DNA from: Psoroptes ovis
Lineage: Eukaryota > Arthropoda > Arachnida > Sarcoptiformes > Psoroptidae
Length of the DNA: 64,000 nucleotides
Direction: 5' to 3'
Assembly (NCBI GenBank): GCA_002943765.1
Contig: PQWQ01000010.1
Location: forward strand, 1,056,501-1,120,500
Every line of letters starts with the position of its first letter. Within the stretch, counting starts at the first letter, position 1. The notes under the pieces are model-generated. The model saw nothing but the letters and a program-made list of their open reading frames with translations, was not told where the DNA came from and did no database searches. The translations under genes and the position numbers were made by a program. Positions 54,501-64,000 of this stretch are shown here, piece by piece.

Positions 54501-57500
54501 TCTATGATTATATGTCAGGACCATGGTATTACATGTGTGGTCCATCATGGTTGAGACCATGTATAGACCTTGTTGTCTAGGTTTTGATCGGTGTAAATTG
54601 TGTAAATTAAAGCTATCGTGAAAAGTTCCATTAATTTCAATGAAACTTCATCGATTTAGTCAATGAGTTGCGTGGCGTGGTTTCCAAGATCAAATCAACG
54701 ATCCTATCAATCAATTTGTACAAACAGCAATTCACCGCAATTCACTTGAATGTTTCGACTTTCGAAAAAGTCAATTAGCCTCTTACTCTATCACGCCTTT
54801 GTTTACTTTCACTCTCTTAGCTTTACCCCTTTACTTAAAACGTAAAACTTTCAAAGCAAAAAGCAATCATCATCATTTAATCATCAAAGAGTTACTTGAT
54901 TGATTTTCAATTGAACAAACAAAACAAATGAAACAAACAAACAATTTCCTTCTTTAAATGTCACGTGGCCAACAAAATTTTTCCACACACACACACAGAG
55001 ACCACAGAAATGATTAAATCATGAATCCAATGATTCAATCACCAATTTGGCTTCGGCACTCAAATGCACAAACACACCAGGGTTATACATTTCAAAATCA
55101 AATGTACAAAGACAATCAGAGACCTTTGAATTGAAACTTTGAAAGTCTGAGCTCGTACGCAACACAGTCGGAATCCAAACATTTTCCAAAAGATTTCTCA
55201 AGACCTTTGACAGGAAATTGGTCACAAAATTGTGAATTGAAATGTTTCACTTTGATGATCATGATGATCACATGGATCTGATGGATCATTGAATGATGCA
55301 CAGAAACCATTGTGAATCATTCATTTATTCGTTCAAAGAGAACAACAAAGAAATTCGTTCATTCTAAGTTTTGATTTGATTCAGTCGATTATTCAAAGTT
55401 TCAAAGTCATTTTCTTTGATGTTCTTTTTTCTTTGTTTGAAATTCTTTTGAAAGTTCAAATAGCCAGCAAGCAGCCAACGAGCCAAAAATCAATGTTTCA
55501 TTGTCATGTTTGGACACGTGTCGCTGTCATAATGTTTTCATTATTTCAAAGCTCAAATCAAATGAATTCAGCAAAGCTCATAGCTCAAAGTTGGAGCTAA
55601 TTTTCAAATGTTCACACAGCATAGCAATGAATAATGAAATTGGCTTCAATTTTCTTCGAAAAACAAGGCTCAGGCTAATGATAATTTATCAAAAAATGCT
55701 TCGAAAGATGCCAAAATATGTCAAAGAATTACAAGAAACATTGTATTCTATGGCTGATTCTGATACATTTTTTGTGTTGACAAATTTCTTCGGGAACAAA
55801 CTTTAGAATTGAAATCGATGCAAAATTTGCAGAAATTACGGAAATTCCGGTCGTTATTTTGAATCAATTTCGGAGCAACAAAGAAAAATCCAAATCGATA
55901 AACGAATTGAAAGCAAAGCAAATTGAATCGTTAGTTTGTGCATTTGTTTGTTTGTTTGTTGGCTCTGCATTTACACTTGTAAACAATTTTTTTCATTGAT
56001 TTCCGCTTGAAATTCACGAATTTGCAAGTTGTTTCCGTTCATTTTCAATCGATTCATATCGATTTGTATTCGTTGTTTGTATTCGTGTATTGACTGAAAT
56101 ATCATTGTACATTCAATTCGATTGTGAACATTTTTGATTATTTGAACAAACAAAACTAATGATTTTTGTCATTAAATGAATCACTGGCAACACAAAATGA
56201 TTTTGTCTTTATTTTGATTGATTCAACAAGAATCAAATTGACTTGGATCAATAAAGTCATTTGGAAATTAATTTTGAATCTTGGAAATCATGAATCTTAG
56301 AGTTTGTGGCTGTGATTTGTGTTTGTATTTACTTAGCGATTGCCGTTATATTGATCAAATGCTGCACCAGTTATTTTGATTTGATTTCAGTGTATACTTT
56401 GAAATGATTTGTTTTTTGTTTTTGTGTTTACTTTGAACCGAAATTTTCTTTTGTTTTCCAAGATTATTGTATTTGTATTGGCCAAATATAAAAGAATCCA
56501 TGCATACCGAGAAATACATAGCCCGTAACCGTCATGCATCGCAATTTCACGGTTAATTTTATTTTATTTTTTTTTTTTGAATATGAGTATAGAATATGCT
56601 TCGGTGAATATTGTTGCTGCCGCTATTTGCCGCTAAGCTTCAATGAAGCTTTACCTGATTTTTATGTTCCGGTTAATGAATCAGAAGACACTTGGGTGAA
56701 TTCATTCATTGAAACCAAAAAAAAAAATATATGGTCCGTATCTTGGGCACGGAATCAAGTTTCACTTTTTTTTCAGTGTTTGTTTATGTTTGATCAAGTC
56801 AAATTTTGTTAGATTTGGTTAAGTGGAATTGTAAAAATAAGTAATTTATCATTTTTATGGATAGTTTTTCCCTTCTTAGAAATAATTGATTAACACTGAC
56901 ATAACCTTTTCGAAAAACCCTTCCACCACCTAAACCCTAACCAGATAGCCCTAACTTACTTTTATTCTTACTAGATACTGGTGATGGTGTCGATGATGAT
57001 GTTGTTGTTGCTGTTGCTGTTGATAATGATGATATATTTGCCGATTTAGTTGCTGCAGATAATTTTGATAATGTTGTTGTTAACAGTGATGATGATGTTG
57101 CTGTGGTCGATGTTGGTGATAATTCAAGAATTTCTTGATTATTATTAGCATTGGCGGTGTTTGATCTTGATCTTGTCGATCTTCGACGATGTTGTTGCTG
57201 CGTTGTTTGGTTATTCAATTCAATAATATCATCATCTCGATCATGATCATCATTATCATCGATATTATTATTTTGATTATCATTATTTTCATCACAAATA
57301 TTATTATTATTATTATCATTATTTGTTTGATTTGTCGTTATCAATATTAGCGGTGATATATTGTTTGCATTTTGATTCATTAATGATGTATACTGATTCG
57401 AATGTTGTTGTTGCTGTTGTTGTTGTTGTTGTTGCAAAATTGTATTCAAAGGTATTGCACCGGTTAATGTTGTCAATGTTGCTGCGGATGCTGATGTTGG

Positions 57501-58454
57501 TGATGATAGCGGTGATGACAGTGGTATTAATGTTTGTACATTTGAATGATGTAAATGATGTGAATGATGATGATGACCATGATTATTTGGATTATGTGAA
57601 TGTAATGAAGTGTGTGTCGGATGATGTGAATTGTGCGGCAATAAATTTGTATGATGTGAATGATGATTAGGGATTGATGCGGCTGTTGTTGTTGAAAATT
57701 GATTATTATTATTCAATGTTAGTGTTAATAAACCATTATTAATATTATTATGATTATTTGATTGAATTAAATTATTATTGGTCATTTGTAACAAACTATC
57801 CGGTGCTTCATTTGCTGTCAGCAGGCTATTAGTAGCTTGTTGTAATAAATCTGGTTGATTATTATGCATTATTGTACCATGATATTGTATTTGCTGTGGA
57901 TGCTGATGTTGTTGTTGTAAATGTGTTGTTAATTGTTCTTGTTGAATAGATGAATTTTGATATAAATTTATTTGCTGCTGCTGTTGTTGCAAATGATGTG
58001 ATGATGAATGTAATAATTCTGTTTGATCTAATAATGGCTGTTGTTGATGCATTGTAGTCACATGATGATGATGATAATGACCATTATGATGATTGAAAAC
58101 ATCATCATCATTATCATTTGTGGTCAATTGATATTGATGAATTTGCTGTTGTTGATGATTTAAATTACTTTGATGATGATTATATTGATGATGTGGCATC
58201 GCTGTTGTCGTATAACCAATCATTGCGGCTGCTGCAGCAGCTGCAGCTGCCGCTGCTGTCGCTGATGTTGTTGTAGTTGATGTTGTTGTTGCGTTTGTTG
58301 TCGATGCAGTTGTAGGCACTGATGTCGATGCTGCTGATGTAGCTGTCATCAATGTTGTTGGTGATGATGATAATAATAATGGATTTGTTGATTGATGAGT
58401 TCCGGCCGTTACCGAATAGGTAACATATTCCGGATGTATCAGTGTATCATTCAT
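39395..58454 (-). CDS. Pax2/5/8: Pax2/5/8 paired-domain transcription factor (shaven/sparkling orthologue)
   Basis: Six exons join with matching phases to 1430 residues: 58454-56960, 50081-49916, 48686-47731, 46042-44822, 39964-39671 and 39555-39395. The paired domain (about 499-625) is complete and has Pax2/5/8-type residues (VSHGCVSKILGR; YETGSIKPGVIGGSKPKVA; PTMFAWEIRDRLLADG; VPSVSSINR-like IPSVSSINRIVR). The octapeptide YSINGILG is at about 809-816 and the family C-terminal motif PYYYS is in the last exon. Known role: nuclear DNA-binding regulator of sensory organ, eye and nervous-system development. Odd points: a 498-residue low-complexity first exon, long Ser/Thr/His/Gln linkers, poly-Ala, and no recognisable partial homeodomain. 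ATG 58454 is preceded by an in-frame stop, so it is the start for this exon; other 5' exons remain possible. The phases agree at every junction, which supports the model; RNA evidence would settle the far 5' and 3' exons. Confidence 0.9.
39671..39964 (-). CDS. Pax2/5/8: Pax2/5/8 exon 5 (Tyr/Ala-rich transactivation segment)
   Basis: Bounded by acceptor TTCATTCAG and donor GTAAGT. It encodes ANTANGDYYATAAAYHGYY, a poly-Ala run and a Gly/Asn/Ser-rich stretch. The following intron is 115 bp. Tyr-rich composition near the C-terminus fits the family's transactivation region. Confidence 0.8.
39965..44821 (-). other. Pax2/5/8 intron 5 (about 4.9 kb)
   Basis: AT-rich intron with hairpins: AGCACCC/GGGTGCT near 41466-41486, and GCCACC..GGTGGC arms at about 43914-43990. 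GC-richer islands occur at about 40140-40330 and 44640-44740. The first contains a candidate alternative last exon (40247-40192). Confidence 0.6.
40192..40247 (-). CDS. Pax2/5/8: Candidate alternative terminal exon of Pax2/5/8
   Basis: Within intron 5, a pyrimidine-rich tract ending CCCTAG (40249-40248) is followed by an open stretch in the exact phase needed after exon 4. It would add VAAITDSPPMDAQRDARP and stop (TGA at 40194-40192). It lies in a GC-richer patch. Alternative C-termini are common in Pax genes (known), but this exon is inferred and could be chance. Confidence 0.25.
44822..46042 (-). CDS. Pax2/5/8: Pax2/5/8 exon 4 (His/Gln/Ser-rich linker)
   Basis: 1221-nt exon, acceptor AATGCAG and donor GTGAGT, phase 1 on both sides. 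It encodes about 407 residues that are almost entirely Ser/Thr, Gln, His and Asn runs, ending TTTLYTPPIG. Where vertebrate relatives carry a partial homeodomain, none is recognisable here. Confidence 0.82.
46043..47730 (-). other. Pax2/5/8 intron 4 region between exons 3 and 4 (about 1.7 kb)
   Basis: Non-coding AT-rich sequence with two less AT-rich patches (about 46130-46290 and 47340-47560). Short ORFs there show no known motif. Confidence 0.6.
47731..48686 (-). CDS. Pax2/5/8: Pax2/5/8 exon 3 (C-terminal half of paired domain and octapeptide)
   Basis: Acceptor ACAACAG, then A completes Arg before YYETGSIKPGVIGG; the exon carries the RED-subdomain half through SSINRIVR. His/Asn/Ser-rich linker follows, with the octapeptide YSINGILG at 47923-47900. 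Donor GTAAGTTG at 47730. The exon break between GCVSKILG and RYYETG is the family's conserved junction. Confidence 0.95.
48687..49915 (-). other. Pax2/5/8 intron 2 (about 1.2 kb)
   Basis: AT-rich intron dividing the two paired-domain exons, with donor GTAAGC and acceptor CAACAG. No further feature is supported. Confidence 0.7.
49916..50081 (-). CDS. Pax2/5/8: Pax2/5/8 exon 2 (N-terminal half of paired domain)
   Basis: 166-nt exon encoding HGGVNQLGGVFVNGRPLP, then DVV.SRIVELAHQGVRPC, then DISRQLRVSHGCVSKILG. This PAI-subdomain half is essentially identical to PAX2/5/8 across animals. It has one Ser in place of the common Gln after DVVR. The 166-nt size and both junctions match the conserved exon. 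Confidence 0.97.
50082..56959 (-). other. Pax2/5/8 intron 1 (about 6.9 kb)
   Basis: Long AT-rich intron between the low-complexity first exon and the paired-domain exons. It contains an (ATC)n microsatellite (about 53243-53330). No alternative first exon could be supported, although a shorter Pax N-terminus from an internal promoter would be expected from the family. Confidence 0.6.
53243..53330. repeat. (ATC/GAT)n trinucleotide microsatellite
   Basis: A run of ATC triplets broken by a few substitutions within Pax intron 1. Simple sequence; ORFs across it on both strands are artefacts. Confidence 0.85.
56960..58454 (-). CDS. Pax2/5/8: Pax2/5/8 exon 1 (498-residue low-complexity N-terminus)
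   Basis: ATG at 58454 with an upstream in-frame TAA; begins MNDTLIHPEYVTYSVTAGTH. It then runs through Thr/Ser/Ala, His/Gln and Asn/Asp stretches, including poly-Ala and poly-Gln. Donor GTAAGTTA at 56959 leaves one base (A) that with GC of the next exon makes Ser before HGGVNQ. The phase match supports joining, yet the intron is long and vertebrate N-termini are about 15 residues, so an independent short first exon may also exist. Confidence 0.7.
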
Positions 58455-59612
58455 TTTATTTTATTTGAAAATGATATTAATAACATTCAAGACAAATATA
58501 ATGGAACATAATCAAAGAAACAATCAATTAATATTGACATTGTTGAATGAACATTCACACACAATACATTAGAGGTACAATCATTAATATTGAATGGCAA
58601 AACAATCAAAAAGAGATCAATTATTAATAGATTTATCAATGAATGCTGGAACAAAATACACACACAATCAATCAATGTACTTGGAACAAAATTTTTTTTT
58701 AACCCTATGAAAATAATTGTTGAATAATGATCGTTGATTGTTTACTTTTCCATTTAAAACCAGTAAACAAACAAATCGATTGAATTACCGTTCGGTTGAA
58801 TAATCAATTTAATCGTTTCAATGAAGAAATTGGGGAAAAAAAATATTACGAATAAATGGTTGATGATCACTGAGATTATTGAGTCGATGCTTGATACACA
58901 AGGATTATCGATCCTCATCATTTGGTACAATCTTGGTCGCTGTTAATGTTGTTGATGTCGGTGTCATTATCGCTGTCGCAACTCGCTACTCGATTCGAAT
59001 GGTTGATTCGACTGATTGAATTTTTGTAATTTTTTGAAAAAATGTTCTCATTGCAAATCGAAAAAAACACGAGAAACAAAACAAAATTTAAATGTCTCAC
59101 CAATCACAAATGAAATTTTGAAAAATTGTCAACCGAAAAAAAAACGACCAACCACCATTCAAAACACTGTGATCATATATGTATTTTCAGATATATTTGT
59201 GCATGTGTTCAATGAGAACACCACCTTTATTCACCTTATTTTCAATTTAAATTTTATCACAAATAAATGAAAAAAATATCAAAGAGAATTATATAACAAC
59301 GAAGTGAAGTGAAGAAATTGAAGACAAAGTTATCGAGCAACAACAACCACCGCAGCAAGCTTTTTTTTTTTTTGGTATAAATGTGAATCACAAGTGTCAC
59401 AATTTGTGAAAAATAAACTGAAATAGATAAACAGCAACTAGTTGCTTCGACTGCTTTGATTTGAAAATATCAAATTGAATTTTGTTTAGTTTGAAGAAAT
59501 TATGAAACATTTTTTTCCAGCGAGAAATCCAAGCATCCATCGTTGAAGATAATGAAAATTTCTCTCCAAAAACATTCAAACATTCAATTGAATGAATCAA
59601 CAGATGTGTATT

Positions 59613-59614
<2 letters not shown>

Positions 59615-59657
<43 letters not shown>
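59615..59657. repeat. (AC)n dinucleotide microsatellite
   Basis: About 21 uninterrupted AC units, followed by a few imperfect ones (GACACACAG). Simple sequence. Confidence 0.95.
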
Positions 59658-59662
<5 letters not shown>

Positions 59663-59792
59663 ACAGCAACACATTTGCTGTGTATTTACCTGTGTTAATT
59701 TCAGTTGTAAAAAAAGGTGTATAACGCCCAATAATAGGCAGGTAAAAATTGTTTTTCTAAAATTGAATGAAATGAAAAAAAAAGGTAATTTT

Positions 59793-59822
59793 CAATGTAT
59801 TTCAATGCTGTGAAATACATTG
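59793..59822. repeat. 12-bp perfect inverted repeat with 6-nt loop
   Basis: CAATGTATTTCA (59793-59804) pairs exactly with TGAAATACATTG (59811-59822). A second copy of CAATGTATTTCAATGC follows about 40 bases later, so this is a small cluster of related words. No function assigned. Confidence 0.7.
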
Positions 59823-61787
59823 AATTCAATGTTGAATGCATTGTATTCAATGTATTTCAATGCACAAATACAAACAAATGTACCACAAATGCAATCAGAA
59901 AGATAATCATTAAAATTTGAAACGAAAAAGAACTTAAATAATCAGAAATGATCAAATAATTATTTATTATTTTTTTTGATCAATAATAATCGAAGTTGTT
60001 CGGAAAATAAATAAATTTATAAAAAAAATAATACAATGTTTTAAAGTTTAAATTCAGAGTTTTAAATTTGATTTTTAGTAGTTTTGAGCATGATTTGCAA
60101 TTGTACAATTACGAAATTCAATTTTAAAACTACGAATCAAAACTTTAAATACTTGAATGCATTTTTCAATGTGAAATTTATTTATTTTTTTCAAAAACTT
60201 TTCTATTAGTATTTCAAATATATTATAATACATTGATCAATAGGGAAAAACCTGATTATTATAATTGCAATTATCTCGTATATTATTTTTGTCGTAATTT
60301 AGTCAATTTTCAATATATTTTTAATATAAATATGACTACAGGACTAAACATACACGCGATAATCAATATGGATAAATACGACAATATGAACGAATTCCAA
60401 TGTTTTTTTCGAAACGATTGTACGAAACATGGAAAATGAACGATATTCGAGCGACATTGGGAAAATTTAAATCCCTAATAAACAGTGTCGAAGAAAAATA
60501 ATGAAAAACTAATGAAAATAAGCCTTTAAATTTTTGTTTTATACCGAGTTTATCATGTATGAACTTGATTGATTGATTCATTTCTATTTTTGAATGAAAT
60601 AAACTGAAACAAACTAAAATAAACTGAACGAACGAATGAATGAATCAATGAATTATTGATTGATTCGAAAAAAAAATATTTTAACCCGATTGTCGAGCTG
60701 TTTACTATTGAATACATTGAAATGTTAGAAAATGTCAATAAACTCAGGTAGAGTTTTGCTGGATGGAGAGAGTAAAGCGAAGAGAAATGAAATGAATTGT
60801 TGGATCTTGTGAAATAGTTTACCACAAACGAAACGGTACACCGATGAGTTTAGCAGCAGACTAGTATCTATTGACTGAAAAGCAGTACTCAGCCAGCTAC
60901 AGCCAAAAAAGTCCGTTGGAATTTTTTCCAATTTTTCGACCACAAAAAAAAAACTTTTACGCTTTCCACCTGTGATTCCATCAATGATTGTAATAATAAT
61001 GATGATTCGCGTGTACCAATTTTGAAGTTTCAAAAATTTATTCGACTGTTTTTGTTGGACTGTGTGTTCCACAGACACAAGCATGTTGAATGTACCAACA
61101 CCAAGGTGAATACCTTTGAAAGAGAGACACAGAGAGACCTGGAATGGATAGAAGCAATTATTTTACCTACTTCTTTCGGCTAATAAACTCTCTGGTTCCA
61201 ACGATGATGATGATGATGACCTAGCTCGTGTGTGTCTAGCTTTAAACAACCAGGAATAATGTTTATTTCGGTTAGTTTTGATCAAAAAACCAGCGAAACA
61301 AACACCAAACAAACAACCGAACGAAACACCAAACAACAGATGTGAAAGGTCGTTGAGATGTTTTTGGATGATAACGAATTTTTGAAAATTTGAATTTTTA
61401 GAAATTTCAAATAATTCAAATTGTAATTACAGCGTTTGTCATAGCCTTGGATGATACTGGAATAATGAAACATGGATTTCTTGCTTATTTAAAATCAAAT
61501 TTTAATTAGAAATTAATCAAGAAAAAAAACTCATTTTCAATGAAAAAAAAATATTAAAAATTTGAAAATTTAAAACTTTGAAAACTCGAAATCAATCAAT
61601 CAATGTGTGATTAGTGTTATTGATTAGTATTTTGCTTTTAAAATATTCGCAAATGTGCTTTGAACTTGATTTAAAATTTTCATTTTCCAAAGTTAAAACA
61701 ATTGATCAATGTGAATATGTTGAAATATTTTGACTTATTTGTCAATATTTTGATTGATATTTTGACCGATTAGACCGATTAGACATA

Positions 61788-62496
61788 TCAATATGCACGA
61801 CAATATGGTTTTGGACGTGCATTAAAATCACGAAATTGTAAACGTTGCAGTGATAATGATGATGATGATGGACGTGATAATGATGATACTGGTGAATAGT
61901 ATGGTGATGGTGTTGATGATAATGGAGATGTTTGATTGAATGGTTTTATTACTCTGGTTGTTGTCGTTGTATTCATTGTATAATTATTCATTACTGGTGA
62001 ATAACTACTATTACGATATTGATTTGCCATCATCGGTATTGGTGATGATTGTGTTGACCATTGTTGTTGTGATGATTGCCATGTTGATGTCCAATTTGAT
62101 TGTTGCGGCTGCTGTTGCTGCGCAACTGGCTTAAATGGTGTAATCGATGTATATGTGTTCATTTGTTGTTGATTTGGATTATAATATGGTTGTTTAACAT
62201 TTCGCAACAATTTATCACGTGCAGCATCCATAATTGCATCGGCAACCGTATCATCATCTACGATCCATTGTTTAGATTTTTCGGCACGTTTTGAAAATAA
62301 TAATTTACCACGTGTTGGATTCACTGTTTGTTTGAAATTAAAAATTGAATTTTAAAAGAAAATTTAAATCAAAATTTTGAATCAATCAAATGATTTAGTC
62401 AAAGTCTAAAATCAAATATCGATTAACAGGAATTGATTGAAACATTGAATGATCATCAGCCAAAAAAAGACTTTGAATGTCAGAGACGTACTTACT
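61788..62496 (-). CDS. Small basic-motif protein with split start codon (possibly synaptopodin/myopodin-like)
   Basis: The main exon 62323-61788 is preceded by acceptor AAACAG, and a strong donor GTAAGTACGT begins at 62495. Joining them puts A (62496) before TG, making an ATG split by a 172-bp intron, and gives 178 residues. The upstream exon has an in-frame TGA shortly before, so that ATG would be the start. The protein begins NPTRGKLLFSKRAEKSKQW with IVDDDTVADAI after it. A Gln/Ser/Pro/Thr-rich middle follows, and the end is FNARPKPYCRAY. The LFxKRxxKxxxWIVDD segment is reminiscent of synaptopodin-2/myopodin-type muscle proteins (weak resemblance from memory). Alternatively, the exon is the 3' end of a longer protein whose upstream exons lie outside the window. 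No membrane segment or catalytic motif is visible. Confidence 0.65.
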
Positions 62497-64000
62497 TGGG
62501 CGCGAATCTCACTGATGCAAAATTTACCACTCGTAATGGTCAAAAAGTAAAGGAAGGGGTTAAAAATCAATCACCGCAAAGATAAAACAAAAAGTAAAAC
62601 AAATGAATTGTAACTAGCAAATCAATTGAACTTCTAAAATGAATTAATGAACCGAATAATCAATGTTTGAAACTGGAAATTATTTGAAAGATTTTCAATT
62701 TGGTTTAAATTTCAAAACACTTTCAATTGCTTTTCAAGAGTGAAATGAATTGGAAATGATACGACAACAAAATATGCAAATAAAATCGACAAGAAATCGT
62801 TGAAAATACTTTGAAATAATTCTTTTATATGCTATGAAAATAATACGAAAATTGAATGTTGACAACAAAAATGACAAAAATTCCGCATTCAAAAGACAAC
62901 AAAACAAGACAACAGAATAAAACATCTACCACACGAATTGGGACAAAAATTTTTGAAGGTGAATTTTTTAAAAACAGGAATTCAAACATTAGAAGAAGAA
63001 TCGATGCCAATTCAGCGGTAGTCGTAGATTTTGGCCGCAAATTTTATAATTTATGATTTATGGCTGAGAATATGGTAAATATCATTGAATTGAAAACAAA
63101 TAAACAAAATTAAAGAATAAACAAATGAATGAATCAGTACATGCACAATGATGAAAAAGGGTTACCACTTTTTCGATATGAATTATTCCCATTTTTTTTT
63201 TCGTTGATTTTTTTCATTTATTTTTAGCTATCTAAGTACACATAGGAATCGAATCACTTTTGCTTTGAATTTCTCTTAGAATTACCATTATCATTGATTA
63301 TCATTAAAATATTCATTCATTCATTCATTTAAAAATATTAAATTATGATTATCATTCGAATGGCATCATCATCAGCCGCAGCATAAGCAGCAGCCGAAAA
63401 AAACGGATGAATAAATCGGAAATGTTTAATATTTTGTACAATTGTAAAATATTCATTTATTAAAATGTTTTTTTTTTCGCCATGTATAGAAATGAACAAT
63501 TATAATTCTATCAAAAAAAAAAAAAAAAAAACAAAAACAAAAACCAAAAGATTAATATATTTGATAAGACAACTCAATTACGGCCTTATACCTCAATGTA
63601 TGAATTGATAACATTAAAAAAAAAGATGAAAATATTGCCAGAAGCAGTAAGGGGCCAAAGATAGAGAGATCGTCAGGCAGACAGAGGTTACCTCAAAGGT
63701 AAAGACCTTTTGCTACGCGCGTTGTCATTATTTTTTGATTGTTTTTGATTATGATTTAAACAACTTGAAAAAGGAAATGAACATCCAAATTGAATTTTTT
63801 GAATGGCCTTAAAATGAAAAAAAAACAATAAATGAATTTGACATTTTATTTTATTTTATTTTTTTCATTTAACTTATTTCATTTTTCATTTTTTCATCAT
63901 TTTCAAGCTTTGACCAACAAAATTTCATTCATTTGGGCCATCATTTGAACCGGAATTTCAATCATTCATTGTTTTCACTGCTTTCAATGTTTATTCATGT
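62497..64000. other. AT-rich non-coding region at the right edge
   Basis: It should include the 5' UTR and promoter of the gene at 61788-62496, and perhaps distant upstream exons. I see poly-A/T, (ATTC)n and no supported coding exon. A slightly GC-richer stretch at about 63640-63720 is unexplained. Confidence 0.5.

Larger units (their letters stand above)
58455..61787. promoter_or_regulatory. Upstream region of Pax2/5/8 and 3' flank of the next gene
   Basis: 3.3 kb of AT-rich non-coding DNA between two minus-strand genes. It should contain the Pax promoter next to 58454 and the 3' UTR of the gene ending at 61788. Visible items are an (AC)n microsatellite (59615-59657) and a 12-bp hairpin (59793-59822). 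No gene is supported. Confidence 0.5.

Noticed and set aside
57323..57670. 115-codon plus-strand ORF within Pax exon 1
   Set aside because: Antisense shadow of trinucleotide-rich coding sequence.
59397..59672. 91-codon ORF starting in the (AC)n tract
   Set aside because: The N-terminus is a Cys-Val run from the microsatellite, and no domain follows.

Overview
This is eukaryotic nuclear DNA from a compact, strongly AT-rich arthropod-type genome. Evidence: spliced genes with GT-AG introns, several only 57-115 bp; a homeobox-class developmental regulator (Pax2/5/8); a CD36-family receptor; an intact eukaryotic tRNA-Asp; and very long Gln/Asn/His/Ser/Thr runs in coding exons. This combination fits an acariform (astigmatan, dust-mite-like) mite. 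That is an inference from style and gene content, not a proven identification.

Layout. 1-3.7 kb is mostly non-coding, with one weak candidate terminal exon. 3.7-5.6 kb (minus) is a three-exon CD36/scavenger-receptor-B gene. It is divergent from a single-exon RCC1+BTB gene at 6.9-8.8 kb (plus). A second, intronless RCC1-repeat gene (9.0-10.6 kb, minus) meets the first tail to tail. 11.75-14.19 kb (minus) holds the last two exons of a Gln/Asn-rich gene I do not recognise; its 5' end was not found. Just upstream of it is a 79-bp mariner-type MITE with TA target duplications. 14.35-38.3 kb is a gene desert apart from a tRNA-Asp(GUC) at 18.7 kb. The desert also contains a perfect 48-bp palindrome and a SINE-like insertion with 15-bp flanking direct repeats.

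The right third, 39.4-58.5 kb (minus), is one Pax2/5/8 (Drosophila shaven/sparkling) orthologue. I could join six exons in frame: a 498-residue low-complexity N-terminal exon, two paired-domain exons with the family's conserved junction, an octapeptide, and a C-terminal PYYYS motif. The model is 1430 residues long, far larger than vertebrate PAX2/5/8. Its large introns are AT-rich with a few GC-richer islands, one of which is a plausible alternative last exon. At 61.8-62.5 kb (minus) lies a small gene whose apparent ATG is split by an intron. Its N-terminal basic motif loosely recalls synaptopodin/myopodin-like muscle proteins.

No mobile-element ORF, CRISPR, operon or defence-type system is visible. 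The most interesting items are the unusual Pax2/5/8 architecture, the SINE-like and MITE insertions, the perfect palindrome, and the split start codon.
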